DNA of 64,000 bases from Catonia carolina. Lineage: Eukaryota; Arthropoda; Insecta; Hemiptera; Achilidae. The stretch covers positions 84,269,969 to 84,333,968 of the forward strand of contig JAQMRL010000003.1 in the NCBI GenBank assembly GCA_035578175.1, written 5' to 3'. This document shows, one piece after another, positions 53,261 to 62,701 of this stretch (positions are counted from its first letter, which is position 1; every line of letters starts with the position of its first letter). The translations under genes and the position numbers were made by a program. A model generated the notes under the pieces. That model had not been told where the DNA came from. It was given only the letters and a program-made list of their open reading frames with translations, and did no database searches.

Positions 53261-54361
53261 AGAACTTCCCGGAACGTTTAAACTCACCTAATGTGGTCTA
53301 AAATTTTGATCTATACGGGAAAGAAAACACCATACTTACGTAAACTTTCAGTTTTTGATTCATATCGCGGATAGTCGAGAGTTTGCCGTACTTAATTATA
53401 TTTAAATCTATGATTAGATTACCAGATAATAATAATTATTACGCCTATCATGATCAAATTCGTTAACCACCAACAGATTTTAATGAACACCTAGAATCAC
53501 CGAGGGTGGTCCGATGATATTATCGCAATTTAATTGCCAAAACTCTTTGGATTTCGTTAAAAATGTACAAATAAGAAAGAGTGATAGTTTGTGGATCATT
53601 CTGTACACATATATTCTTTTATCAGAATCATTTAGTAAATATACTGAACATACGATTGTGTGCAACATACAATAGTACACGACATACAGCCTATAACTTC
53701 TTTAGATAAAATCAAACAAGAGTCATAAATTGGTGACTACTTTATCTTTTAACAAGCCAAAAACATGTCCCTCTTTGTAATGTTAACAATGCATTTTATT
53801 CTCTTTGGTTTTACTTATTAATCCAATCACTTTTAAAATAAATCCTAACTTCTTTGTAATCTTATTCTTTCAGACGTTTTCCTCTCATTTAAATTAACTT
53901 AAATGGACGAATTAAGTGTATGTTTTAGATTAGAAAGATGTCTGTTTCATTTTAAAAACACACTAATTATTTCTTAAGTTTATTATCAAAATTTTTTAAA
54001 TGTTCAAATAAATTAACAGATAAAGATAACTAATTAATTAATTTAAATAATTAGTAATTAATTTACTGTAAAACTCATTTTAAATTAACATAAATTTAAA
54101 AAAAAATGGCTATCTTAAAAGACAATTAATTAAAGCTTAATATAATTCACAAACAAAACGATTAGAATATTCCTTTATAATTATACCAGTAACTTACCCC
54201 GATACCCAAAAATAAAGGTTTCAAAAATTCCAATTGGTTTTTAAGGATTTCATTCAAAACTACTACGAAAAATTTTGTTTATACATTACCGTGCCAAAAA
54301 ATATTAACACAAGAGATTTAAATATTCAAGCTATACAAGGTGAATTCAATAATTCTAGTTA
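53261..54361. other. No recognised gene
   Basis: About 1.1 kb of AT-rich, largely unique sequence. 53990-54130 is nearly pure A/T. The minus-strand frame at 53480-53680 shows no motif. Confidence 0.4.
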
Positions 54362-54480
54362 ACCGCCTCCGTGGCGTAGTGGTAGCGCGCTGGCCTACAA
54401 CGCGGTGTCCCGGATTCAATTCCCGACGAGGGTTTGGAAATTATTACAAGTCAAAACCCACCCACCATTTCTTCATTTAA
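54362..54480 (+). mobile_element. SINE-F, clear head
   Basis: CCGCCTCCGTGGCGTAGTGG with A-box, B-box GGATTCAATTCCC at 54411. The body is cut after about 120 bp (AAACCCACCCACC). tRNA cloverleaf pairing is not maintained in the acceptor stem. Confidence 0.8.
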
Positions 54481-54504
54481 AATATCTCATCTACTTCTTA
54501 TTAT

Positions 54505-54673
54505 GTAGCCGGCCGCATTGGCGTAGTTGGTAACGTGCTCGCCTCTCATCATGCGGTCTTGGGTTCGAATCCCATTCAGGCACGGCATATTTTCATACGT
54601 TACAAAAATCATTTCATCCTTCAGCGTCTGCATTAGCAGTAATTGCAGAACAGTCGGACGTTAAACCAAAAAA
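54505..54673 (+). mobile_element. SINE-G, full-length (family description)
   Basis: GCCGGCCGCATTGGCGTAGT head (A-box TGGCGTAGTTGG), B-box GGGTTCGAATCCC at 54562, body TTTCATACGTTACAAAAAT, tail CAGTCGGACGTTAAACC and A-run. The conserved tail before the A-run is presumably the part recognised by a partner LINE. It lies 25 bp after a SINE-F. Confidence 0.85.
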
Positions 54674-55022
54674 AATTCATATTATGTAAAATAAAATATA
54701 AAATTTTGCTGCAATAATTTTTTTTGACTATTAGGAAAATATTCACAATATTGTACATAAAAAACGAGATGATAATGAAATGAGATAAAATGTGCTTAAA
54801 GACTTAGAGGAGATCATTACTTAACAGTGGGTCCCAGCGGGAATTTTTTTTTGAACGGTTTACATAACTGTGTGTACCCATCGGAAATTACTTATTACAA
54901 AATGATGTCCCTTCTCTATCGTCGGTGTAGACGTGCGGGGATTTCCGGGAAAGTATGGTAGATATAGGTTGCGTACAAGTTTGTTGCTATGATGACATAA
55001 TTTCTGACGGAAAATTAAAAAA
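54674..55022. other. No recognised feature
   Basis: Unique sequence between SINE-G and the foldback mariner. Confidence 0.4.
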
Positions 55023-55024
55023 TA

Positions 55025-55999
55025 CGAGGAGTGGCTATTAAATAACGAGACTGACGTTGTAAAAGATTTTATTTTTATTTTATACAGTGTGTGTGTATTT
55101 TATACAGTGTGTGAATAAGTGAGAATCACTTATTCTCACCTTCAATATACACTCCTTCAATCCCTACAACGCTCCACGCGAATTTTCCATTGCTGGAAAC
55201 AGTGCTGGAAGTCATCTTCTGTCAGCTCCTTCAAGACACGTCCCGCTCAAAAATGTTTCAAATGAAGCTTGCAAAAATGTTTGTACTGACACTTTGTACG
55301 TGATTGAAAATGACCCAAAATTTTTTGAAACGATAATAACATGTGATAAAATGTGGTTTTTTTATGATCCGGAAACGAAGCGCCAATCCATAGACTGGAA
55401 GAGCCGAACTTCACCGAGAGCCAAAAAAGCTCGAATGAGCAAGTCAAAATTTAAACCAATGATGATTGTTTCTTTTTTTTATACCCATGGAATTGTGTAG
55501 CTTTACTGGGTTCCTGAAGGTCAAACAATTAATCAATTTTACTACCTTGAGGTATGGTCTAAACTACGTCAAAGAGTAAGGAAAAAACGCCCCGAAATGT
55601 GGAAGGACAAATCATGGGTTCTCCACCAAGACAATGCGCCCGCTCATTCCGCGTTATCTGAAAAAAGGTTCCTAGCCAAGTACAGCACCTCAGTTTTACA
55701 ACATCCACCTTATTCACCAGATCCTTGCACCATGTGACTTCTACCTGTTCTCTGAGGTGAAATCTGTATTAAAAGTGACAAAATTTGAGTCTGTGGAAGC
55801 TGTAAAAGAGAAAGTGGCACGTGTCCTGAAGGAGCTGACAGAAGATGACTTCCAGCACTGTTTCCTACAATGGAAAATTCGCATGGAGCGCTGTAGAGAT
55901 AGAGAAGGAGTGTATATTGAAGGTGACAATAAAAGATAATGTATAAAATAAAAATAAAATTTTCACAACGTCAGTCTCGTTATTTAATAGCCCACCTCG
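55025..55999 (+). mobile_element. Foldback mariner (DD34D)
   Basis: TA duplications at 55023-55024 and 56000-56001, ends CGAGGAGTGGCTATTAAATA and, inverted, CGAGGTGGGCTATTAAATAA. Unlike a normal mariner, the inverted similarity extends about 230 bp: 55025-55255 is an inverted copy of the right-hand 3' end, including part of the coding region (GGAAGTCATCTTCTGTCAGC at 55208). The true 5' end is missing. A GTGTGTGTATTTTATACAGT duplication lies within the left arm. Confidence 0.8.
55258..55939 (+). pseudogene. mariner transposase C-terminal two-thirds, broken
   Basis: Reads VIENDPKFFETIITCDKMWF (the first catalytic Asp is present, but the usual DET is DKM), DPETKRQS, then HGIV followed by an in-frame TAG at 55498, where the relative at 58820 has a Tyr codon. 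It continues LYWVPEGQTINQFYYLEV, VLHQDNAPAHSA and YSPD, with a 1-bp shift at about 55727 before LAPCDFYLF. The second and third Asp are 34 residues apart once the shift is allowed for. The end is LTEDDFQHCFLQWKIRMERC. The N-terminal DNA-binding region is replaced by the inverted arm. Confidence 0.8.
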
Positions 56000-56001
56000 T
56001 A

Positions 56002-56635
56002 TATATATTTAAAATATCGCCTTACCGGTATTAATAAATTTATATTTCATCCTGAAGTTCAATAAATTCTATCCGTACAACAATAGTTCTGAAAATGCCA
56101 ACGTATACTTACAGAATGCAGACTAATTAAACACTTGTTACACAATATTAGAAAATAAAAACGTTTATGTTTAAACGAAGAATGATCATTAGTAAAGTAA
56201 AACTTACTTGTATTAATGTCTGAAAGCATTTAAATTTAGAACAATCTTATTTCACGTTTAAGAATTTTGCGAGTGTAAAAACAAGACATTCTAACATAGA
56301 TCTTCTTCTCAACTTAAGAAAAATTTATCGTTTCCTATAATAATTACAGTTCTTTCTATACAAAACATTTGTCTAAGACTTTTCTTGTTTTTTCCAGTTT
56401 AGTTAGTATTTTTAAAAAGTCTGCATATTTTAAATGTTACATAATATATTCTTGAGTTAACAGGAATCGCGGGTAAGCTGTTAAAAAAAATAAATGTGTT
56501 ATTTATGCTTATTTCTAAAATTTCAGGGAATTCACAATTGCCTTAACAATCGACATCAGTAGCGATACTTTCTTTAACTAAACTTTTTTAGTCACTGATG
56601 AAATAACATCTCAGACATTGTTACTAACATTTATT
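56002..56635. other. No recognised feature
   Basis: AT-rich unique sequence between two transposons. Confidence 0.4.
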
Positions 56636-56654
56636 TTAAGGGGATACAGACATT

Positions 56655-56822
56655 TTTTTTGTTTTAACGTCCGACTGTACTGCAATTACTGCTAATGCAG
56701 ACGGTGAAAATGAAATGATTTTTTATAAAGTATGAAAATATGACGTACCTGAATAGGATTCAAACCCAAGACTGCATGATGAGAGGCGAGCACGTTACCA
56801 GCTACGCCAATGCGGCCGGCGT
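56655..56822 (-). mobile_element. SINE-G inserted at the TTAA element's left end
   Basis: Minus-strand head GCCGGCCGCATTGGCGTAGC at 56820; B-box GGGTTTGAATCC at about 56756. The flank on the right, TAAGGGGGTACCAGTCGTTT (56829-56848), repeats the terminus on the left (56637-56656), so the SINE's TSD of roughly 17-20 bp duplicated the transposon's own end. Confidence 0.75.
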
Positions 56823-57129
56823 AGTTAGTAAGGGGGTACCAGTCGTTTAAAAAAAAATTGATTTTATTTTTTTTAAATTTTATTATTTTTTATAGTTGTC
56901 TGATTAATTTGGTATATTGTAGGTGCACTGTAGTTGTAAACCCTTAAAAATTAACGAAGGAAATGTCATGCCCGCCAACTTTTCGGACTTTTGACTTGTT
57001 TGTTGCTTAGTTTTTGTTTCGTTTGAATTCTATTAGTATTACAGTTCTTTCTCTTACGGATGGAATCTTGTGCAAGTATTAGCTGTTATGTTGTGAATGC
57101 TTTGTTTATGGGAAGGTAACCTAGAAATT

Positions 57130-57702
57130 GGAACGGTGATCAATGAGTCATGGGACAATTCCCAGGAGATCCGATGCCGTATTGGAAAAGCCAAAAGTGC
57201 TTTCTTAACAATGGGTTCAGTGTTTAGGAGCCGTGACCTCACCCTACATACAAAGCTAAGACTCTTTAAATGTTATGTATATTCAGTGCTTCTGTATGGT
57301 GTAGAATCATGGACCCTAAAGGAGGACACAATATCGAGGCTCCATGCATTTGAGTTATGGCTGTACAGAAGGATCCTGAGGATACCATGGACCGATAGGG
57401 TTACCAACCAAGAGGTACTAAGGAGGATGAATACAGCCCCAGAACTGGTCAACCTCATCAAATGTCGAAAGCTGGAATATTTAGGTCACATAATGCGCAA
57501 TCAAGGCAGGTATGAGCTATTGCAGAGCATATTACAAGGGAAAATAGAAGGCAGGAGAGCCCCAGGACGAAGAAGAATTTCCTGGTTGGCTAACCTTAGA
57601 GCGTGGTTCGGAAAGACCACCACCCAATTGTTCAGAAGCGCAACCAACAAAGTAATAATAGCCAGAATGATCGCCAACGTTCGGAACGGACAGGCACCCT
57701 AA
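57130..57702 (+). pseudogene. LINE RT C-terminal fragment, open frame
   Basis: An uninterrupted 190 codons from the start of homology (TVINESWDNSQEIRCRIGKA) to TAA at 57700. RT thumb block CYVYSVLLYGVESWTL, then LHAFELWLYRRILRIPWTDR, QEVLRRMNTAPELVNLIKCR, KLEYLGHIMRNQGRYELLQS and a basic C-terminus RRAPGRRRISWLANLRAWFG. All of the catalytic core is lost. The same lineage supplied the decayed fragments at 1814, 6530, 29085, 40195, 50020 and 59858. The frame before 57130 belongs to the target DNA. Expected function in the parent element: reverse transcription of its RNA at a nicked target. Confidence 0.8.
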
Positions 57703-57712
57703 GAAGAAGAAG
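57130..57712 (+). mobile_element. 5'-truncated LINE with 12-bp TSD
   Basis: AACCTAGAAATT flanks it at 57118-57129 and 57713-57724. The 3' end is CTAAGAAGAAGAAG, again a GAA repeat tail. It lies inside the TTAA element, which is therefore older. Confidence 0.85.
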
Positions 57713-58164
57713 AACCTAGAAATTCGTGCTGTACTGTTTAGGTTTTAGTATTGTTTAGTATGTGACGCTTTGTATTCTTTTGAAAAACGGTGGTCTTTTG
57801 GAAATTGTGTTTTTTCCACTCCGGTACTATTTACTCAGAGACTAATTAAGATACCTCCTTCAATTTTAAAAAGTACCTTCATAACTTTTTTTATATGGTA
57901 TACTAAATAATTAGCCATTATATTCTTAATTATATGAGCTAGATGAGTAAATATTTCAAAATTTGGCCAATTTTAGATAAAATTGAAGAAATATTGTTTA
58001 AAAATTTCAAAATTAAAAACAGGAAAGTATTATTGGTATACAGTATAAATCACTATTCAATAAATAAAATGGGTTTTGTTTAAAATCTCTATCTACTTGA
58101 GAAAATGGTACCAGAAAATGAGTAAATTAACATGCGTGAAATACAAACGTCTGTACCCCCTTAA

Positions 58165-58819
58165 ACGATTTTAAAACAAATACTTTTAGTTTAGATACCA
58201 TTGAACCATAAAGGCAGACTTTTATAATACACCAGAGTACGATAATTTAGAATTACTAGTTAAATTAGGGCCGGTATATAAATTAATACATCTAAACTAA
58301 TATTATTAAAAAGCAACGTTTGTTTGTTTCGAGTAATTTTATTACGAGTCGTTACGAGTAATTCTAGAAACAACCCAACCGATTTCAAAATTATTTCACT
58401 GTTGAAAAACTTAGATCTTCTTGACTATATTGGTTATAGCCTATAGCATTATGTATTTTTTAAATTAAAAAAAAAATTGTGATAGGTAAAATGAAGTCAT
58501 ATTTTATTTTATTAGTTTAAGAAGGTTAGTACTTTTATCTATGACGGATTGTGGAACCTGTCAGCAGTTTATTTAAATTATATTATACGATTAGTATTAT
58601 AGCATATTGTCTACAATATATTGTAGGCCTATTATCAGGAAATCGATACAATACAGTATAGCTCTTCCATTTTTCAAAATTTTTTAAAATTATTTACGGG
58701 ACTATATCCACAAAGTAATGTCACATCCAATTTCTGTATAGACAGTTAAGTAAACCTTCCAAAACTCAAAAAATTGTACTATAGTTTTAAGAAATAATAG
58801 ATTTTTTTAAATATATATA
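58165..58819. other. No gene; possible non-autonomous repeat
   Basis: AT-rich. At 58370-58445 a stretch (ACCCAACCGATTTCAAAATT, then TTTCACTGTTGAAAAACTTA) has the wording of repeats I associate with insect Helitron-like elements, but no ends can be defined. Confidence 0.25.
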
Positions 58820-59490
58820 CGAGGTGTGGCTATTAAATAACGAGACTGACGTTGTGAAAATTTTATTTTTATTTTATACATAATCACTTATTGTCACCTT
58901 CAATATACACTCCTTCTCTATCCCTACAACGCTCCATGCGAATTTTCCATTGTTGGAAGAAATGCATTGTTTTAATGCAGATTTCACTTAGGGAAAGTTA
59001 GAAGTCACATGGTGCAAGATCTGGTGAATAAGGTGGATGTTGTAAAACTGAGATGCTGTACTTGGCTAGGAACCTCTTGACAGATAACGCGAATGAGCTG
59101 GCGCATTGTCTTGGTGGAGAACCCATGATTTGTCCTTCCACATTTCAGGGCGTTTTTCCTTACTCTTTGACGTAGTTTAGAAAGTACCTCAAGGTAATAA
59201 AATTGATTAATTGTTTGACCTTCAGGAACCCAGTGAAGGTACACAATCCCATGAATATAAAAACAAAACAATCATCATTGCTTTAAATTTTGACTTCCTC
59301 ATTCGAGCTTTTTTGGCTCTCGGTGAAGTTCGGCTCTTCCAGTGCATGGATTGGCGCTTCGTTTCGTAAGTCAAAGATCATAAGTAAAAACCACGTTTCA
59401 TCACATGTTATTATCGTTTCCGAAAAATTTGGGCCATTTTCAATCGCATACAAAGCGTCAGTTAATTTTAGGTCGTATTTCTCCACTACA
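58820..59490 (-). pseudogene. mariner (DD34D) fragment, 5' part lost
   Basis: TA at 58818-58819 then CGAGGTGTGGCTATTAAATA, the same terminus as the foldback element at 55025. The minus strand encodes ALYAIENGPNFSETIITCDE TWF (first Asp, with the normal DETW), later HGIVYLHWVPEGQTINQFYY, and then decayed sequence over the second catalytic region. A piece before the 3' end is missing at about 58960-58990. The right-hand terminus is absent, so it ends at about 59490. Confidence 0.7.
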
Positions 59491-59693
59491 CAGGTAATTC
59501 ATACTGTTGTTAATAAAATTCCTGTTTCTAGTATAAATTTTTGCCCATTACCGCCAGGTGGAGTGTTAAATTATTTGCAATCAATCTGTTAATTCAGGGC
59601 TATAAAAAATAGTTCTGTTTTTGATCACATTTTCAGTCAATTAAATGACAAGCATTTAAGAACAGAAGAAATAGAGGTGTAAAAGACACTATA

Positions 59694-60240
59694 CCCCAAC
59701 GAACTAAAGACTGCAGATGAGATCTAGCCAATAACAGCTAAGGTCGGGTGTGAGGTTACCCCTTCGCTAAGTCACACTGTTCCACCGAACTCCAGCTGAT
59801 ATTTTGTTACGCTGACATCCACAACGAGACCACAACGTGACAACGCAGGATACGATTCTTCTTCTTCAAGTGCCGTCTCCGCGTCGGAGGTTGGCGATCA
59901 TCATTGCTATTCTAACTTTCGAAACAGCTGCTCGGAACAGTGACGTGGAGTTGAGACCAAACCAATCTCTCAAATTCTTCAGCCAGGACGCTTTCCTTCT
60001 ACCCGGCCGGCGCTTTCCTGCTATCTTTCCTTCCATTATCAGCTGAAGAAGTCTGTATTTCCCGTTTCGAAGAACATGGCCAAAGTACTGCAGTTTTCGT
60101 CGCTTGATGTCGTATAGCAGTTCCATCTCCTTGCCCATCCGAGTCAGTACGTAGGATACGATTAACGAAAGTCAATTGGCTCCGTGCCGTGATCTAGGTC
60201 ACTATGCTCCGCCTTCATCTGCTGTCTCTTGCTCGTTAAG
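59694..60240. mobile_element. MITE-K with nested LINE
   Basis: Flanked by CTATA (59689-59693 and 60241-60245). Ends are inverted with a few mismatches: AACGAACTAAAGACTGCAGA at the left and, on the opposite strand, AACGAGCAAGAGACAGCAGA at the right. About 240 bp once the LINE is removed. Superfamily not determined. Confidence 0.65.
59858..60148 (-). pseudogene. 5'-truncated LINE in MITE-K, with TSD
   Basis: Flanked by ACGCAGGATACGATT (59843-59857) and ACGTAGGATACGATT (60149-60163), 14 of 15 matching. The minus strand reads IKRRKLQYFGHVLRNGKYRL, LQLIMEGKIAGKRRPGRRKA and SWLKNLRDWFGLNSTSLFRA to a stop followed by GAAGAAGAA. Open for about 90 codons; closely related to the 57130 LINE's C-terminus. 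Confidence 0.8.
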
Positions 60241-60475
60241 CTATAGTTAAAGTTATCCCCTCTAAAAGTAATGAATTTCATTATACAGCCTGTCCCTATG
60301 TTGAATTATGTGACTAGGTTTCATTTGTAGGGTGGAAACTATGTGCTTTTCAGAGGGCCTGGAATGCTGATAAGCATACTTTTCAACTCAGGAGGAAGGC
60401 AATGGTAAACCACCTCCGTTTAGCTAATAAGGCATTTAGAGATTTTAACCAGCCTTTCGACTGATGACCTAAAAA

Positions 60476-61295
60476 ACAAGAAGTATTAGTTTTATTTGCA
60501 CAGCGTGATTTTGTTTTCAACGTGTAAGATTGTGTGAAAAGTTAATCACATTACGTTTAGTTTGTCGTGAATCGTAGCGAGCGGCAATTATTTATTTACT
60601 ATTAAATACAATGGTAATAAAACTGGAGTATGCTTAGATTCCATAGAGATTCTTTTAGAATTGAATTGTTTTAGTTTTTGAAAATCAATTAATTTTAAAA
60701 ATAAAACTCGTCCCAATAAAATACAAAATTGATACTTTTCGAATCATTTCGTTCACGATACTATTGGAATTTATAACAATTCCTAAAAAGAAAAAACTAT
60801 ATTATTATAAATTTTTTATTACACCTATCAAATAATAAAAATATAATTATAACATCTCTATTTGTACCCACACACTTAGAACTTGGAATCTGTCAGCAGT
60901 TTATAACAACGATTTGAAACGAACCAAAAAAATAATAACCCACACAAATAACATCACGAAAGACAGAACATAACACGCAACTCGATGCTTTGATCAATTT
61001 GCCGGACAACAACACCATCTGTACTAGCTGTACCAATAAGCAACACAGGCTGTAATAGGCCTACGTAATGCATGTGAAAATAATGACACTGGATTTCTTC
61101 GGCTTTGGCGAACAAATAATGTGGACCGTTTGCGTGATACACGATTTACTTTATCATCTATACAATTAAAGAGTTCATCAAGGAAATACTCCACTACATA
61201 TAGCAACAACATGATAACTGACACGAAGTTAGAAAATTTTTCATTTTTTAACTTCTTTGAAATCATGTTAAAAAGCTAAAAATTCTTTTAAAACA
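60476..61295. other. No recognised gene
   Basis: AT-rich unique sequence. The overlapping frames at 60954-61266 on the minus strand (80 and 62 codons) show no motif. Confidence 0.4.
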
Positions 61296-61558
61296 AAAAA
61301 TCTGGTGTAAAACACTCACACAACTTTCTCTTTCCAATGTAAATAATTAACAATAATCCTAACATTAGTAATAAAAACAAAAAGACTATCCTCGATAAAT
61401 ATAACCTAATTTTACTCATGAGTGAAAGACGCAAAATGAAAATCGACCTCAGTTTTGCTTAAAAATACGGAAAATCACTCTTTCACACTAAACTAGGCTC
61501 TGTAGAAAAAAATGCTTTAAATAAAAGTTGTAGATGTGCGTTCGTGCGCGCGCACGCG

Positions 61559-61595
<37 letters not shown>

Positions 61596-61746
61596 CCACA
61601 CAGACAGACCAATCGCTAAAAACATGTTTTTTGGGTTCAGGGGATCTGAAAACGTATAGATCCGGTGAAAACTCGATTTCGAAAAATCGACATGAAAACA
61701 ATACTTTCCTTCATATATATTTATATAGGCAAGAGAAAGTAAAAAT
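61296..61746 (-). mobile_element. HINE-A with large internal deletion
   Basis: Both outer ends are present, but about 500 bp of the middle are missing. The junction at about 61533-61560 is GCGTTCGTGCGCGCGCACGC followed by (CA)n to 61595, like the copy at 35473. It directly abuts the DD41D mariner. Confidence 0.8.
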
Positions 61747-61750
61747 ATAA

Positions 61751-62688
61751 AGGTGTTTTTTTAGAGGTATAGAACTTTAAGTTGGCAGCACTGATTTCCA
61801 TTTAGAAAACTGTTTTGTAATTTATGTTCAGTTTGGTTTGCCATTTTATAATGAATAGACTGACGCCTGAACAACGCTTGCAAATTGTGCAGATTTATTT
61901 TGAAAATCATGCTTCGGTTCGTGAAACTTATCGCTGTTAATCCAGATTTTCAAATGAAAATTTTGTTCAGTGATGAAGCCCATTTTTGGTTGAATGGCTA
62001 CGTGAATAAACAAAACTGCCGCGTTTGGAGTGAAGGTAATCCTCGATATATTGCAGAGAAGGCTTTACATCCAGAAAAAGTGACTGTTTGGTGTGCTTTA
62101 TGGGCTGGTGGAATCATTGGTCCTTACTTCTTCAAAAATGATGCCGGGCAGAATGTTACAGTCAATAATGACCGCTACAGAGCCATGATCAATGACTTTT
62201 TTGTTCCTGAATTGAATCGCCTTAATGTTGGAGTGCTGTGGTTTCAACAAGATGGTGCAACATGTCACACAGCGCGTGCCACAATCGATTTACTGAAGAA
62301 AACCTTTGGTGAACGCAAAATTTCACGTTCTGGACCTGTAAATTGGCTTCCAAGGTCGTGCGATCTAACACCGCTGGACTATTTTCTGTGGGGGTATGTG
62401 AAGTCGCTAGTCTATGCCAATAAGTCACAGACAATTTACGACTTGGAAGGCAACATTTGATGCGTTATTACCAATATACGGCCCCAAATGCTGCAAAAAG
62501 TGGTCACAAATTGGACGTCTCGATTGGACCACGTCCGAGCCAGCCGCGGCGGCCACATGCCGGAAATTCTTTTTAAATAAAAATGGCGAATAATTATCTT
62601 TAAAATAAAACCAATTCCACGTCAATTGTTCAATTATTCTGTGTTTTATTTCATTTTAAAGTTTTAAACCTCTAAAAAAAACACCCGT
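61751..62688 (+). mobile_element. DD41D mariner-like (rosa-type) element
   Basis: TA at 61749-61750 and 62689-62690; ends AAGGTGTTTTTTTAGAGGTA and, on the opposite strand, ACGGGTGTTTTTTTTAGAGG. 938 bp; a full-length relative would be about 1.3 kb. It lies exactly between two HINE-A copies. Confidence 0.85.
61851..62576 (+). pseudogene. DD41D transposase, internally deleted
   Basis: Starts MNRLTPEQRLQIVQIYFENH (HTH) at 61851, then after SVRETYR the frame breaks at about 61935, where about 110 residues of the DNA-binding and linker region are missing. It resumes at NPDFQMKILFSDEAHFWLNG (first Asp) in another frame, continues to FQQDGATCHTAR (second Asp) and SCDLTPLDYFLWG (third Asp). The last two are separated by 41 residues, the signature of the DD41D or rosa group of mariner-like elements. 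A TGA at 62458-62460 interrupts the frame, which would otherwise run to TAA at 62574-62576 (SRGGHMPEILFK). All three catalytic Asp survive, but the protein is broken. Confidence 0.85.
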
Positions 62689-62701
62689 TAGAAAACAATT
62701 A

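Larger units (their letters stand above)
56640..58160. mobile_element. TTAA element with SINE-G and LINE inside
   Basis: TTAA at 56636-56639 and 58161-58164. Ends: GGGGATACAGACATTTTTTT and, on the opposite strand, GGGGGTACAGACGTTTGTAT. Without the SINE-G (with its duplicated flank) and the LINE about 740 bp remain, in line with the other TTAA elements. Non-coding itself. Confidence 0.7.
59552..60475 (-). mobile_element. Rep-B split by MITE-K
   Basis: Left part 59552-59693 (GCCCATTACCGCCAGGTGG to AAGACACTATA), right part 60246-60475 (AAAGTTATCCCCTCT region to CTGATGACCTAAA). Between them lies MITE-K with a LINE inside it, a three-level nest. Confidence 0.75.

Noticed and set aside
54362..54673. 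tRNA genes at 54362 and 54505
   Set aside because: A- and B-boxes are present, but acceptor and anticodon stems do not pair, and each is followed by a conserved SINE body; several copies recur in the window.
58370..58445. Definite Helitron at 58165-58819
   Set aside because: Only a short stretch resembles wording I associate with insect Helitron-like repeats; no TC start, CTRR end or hairpin could be located.
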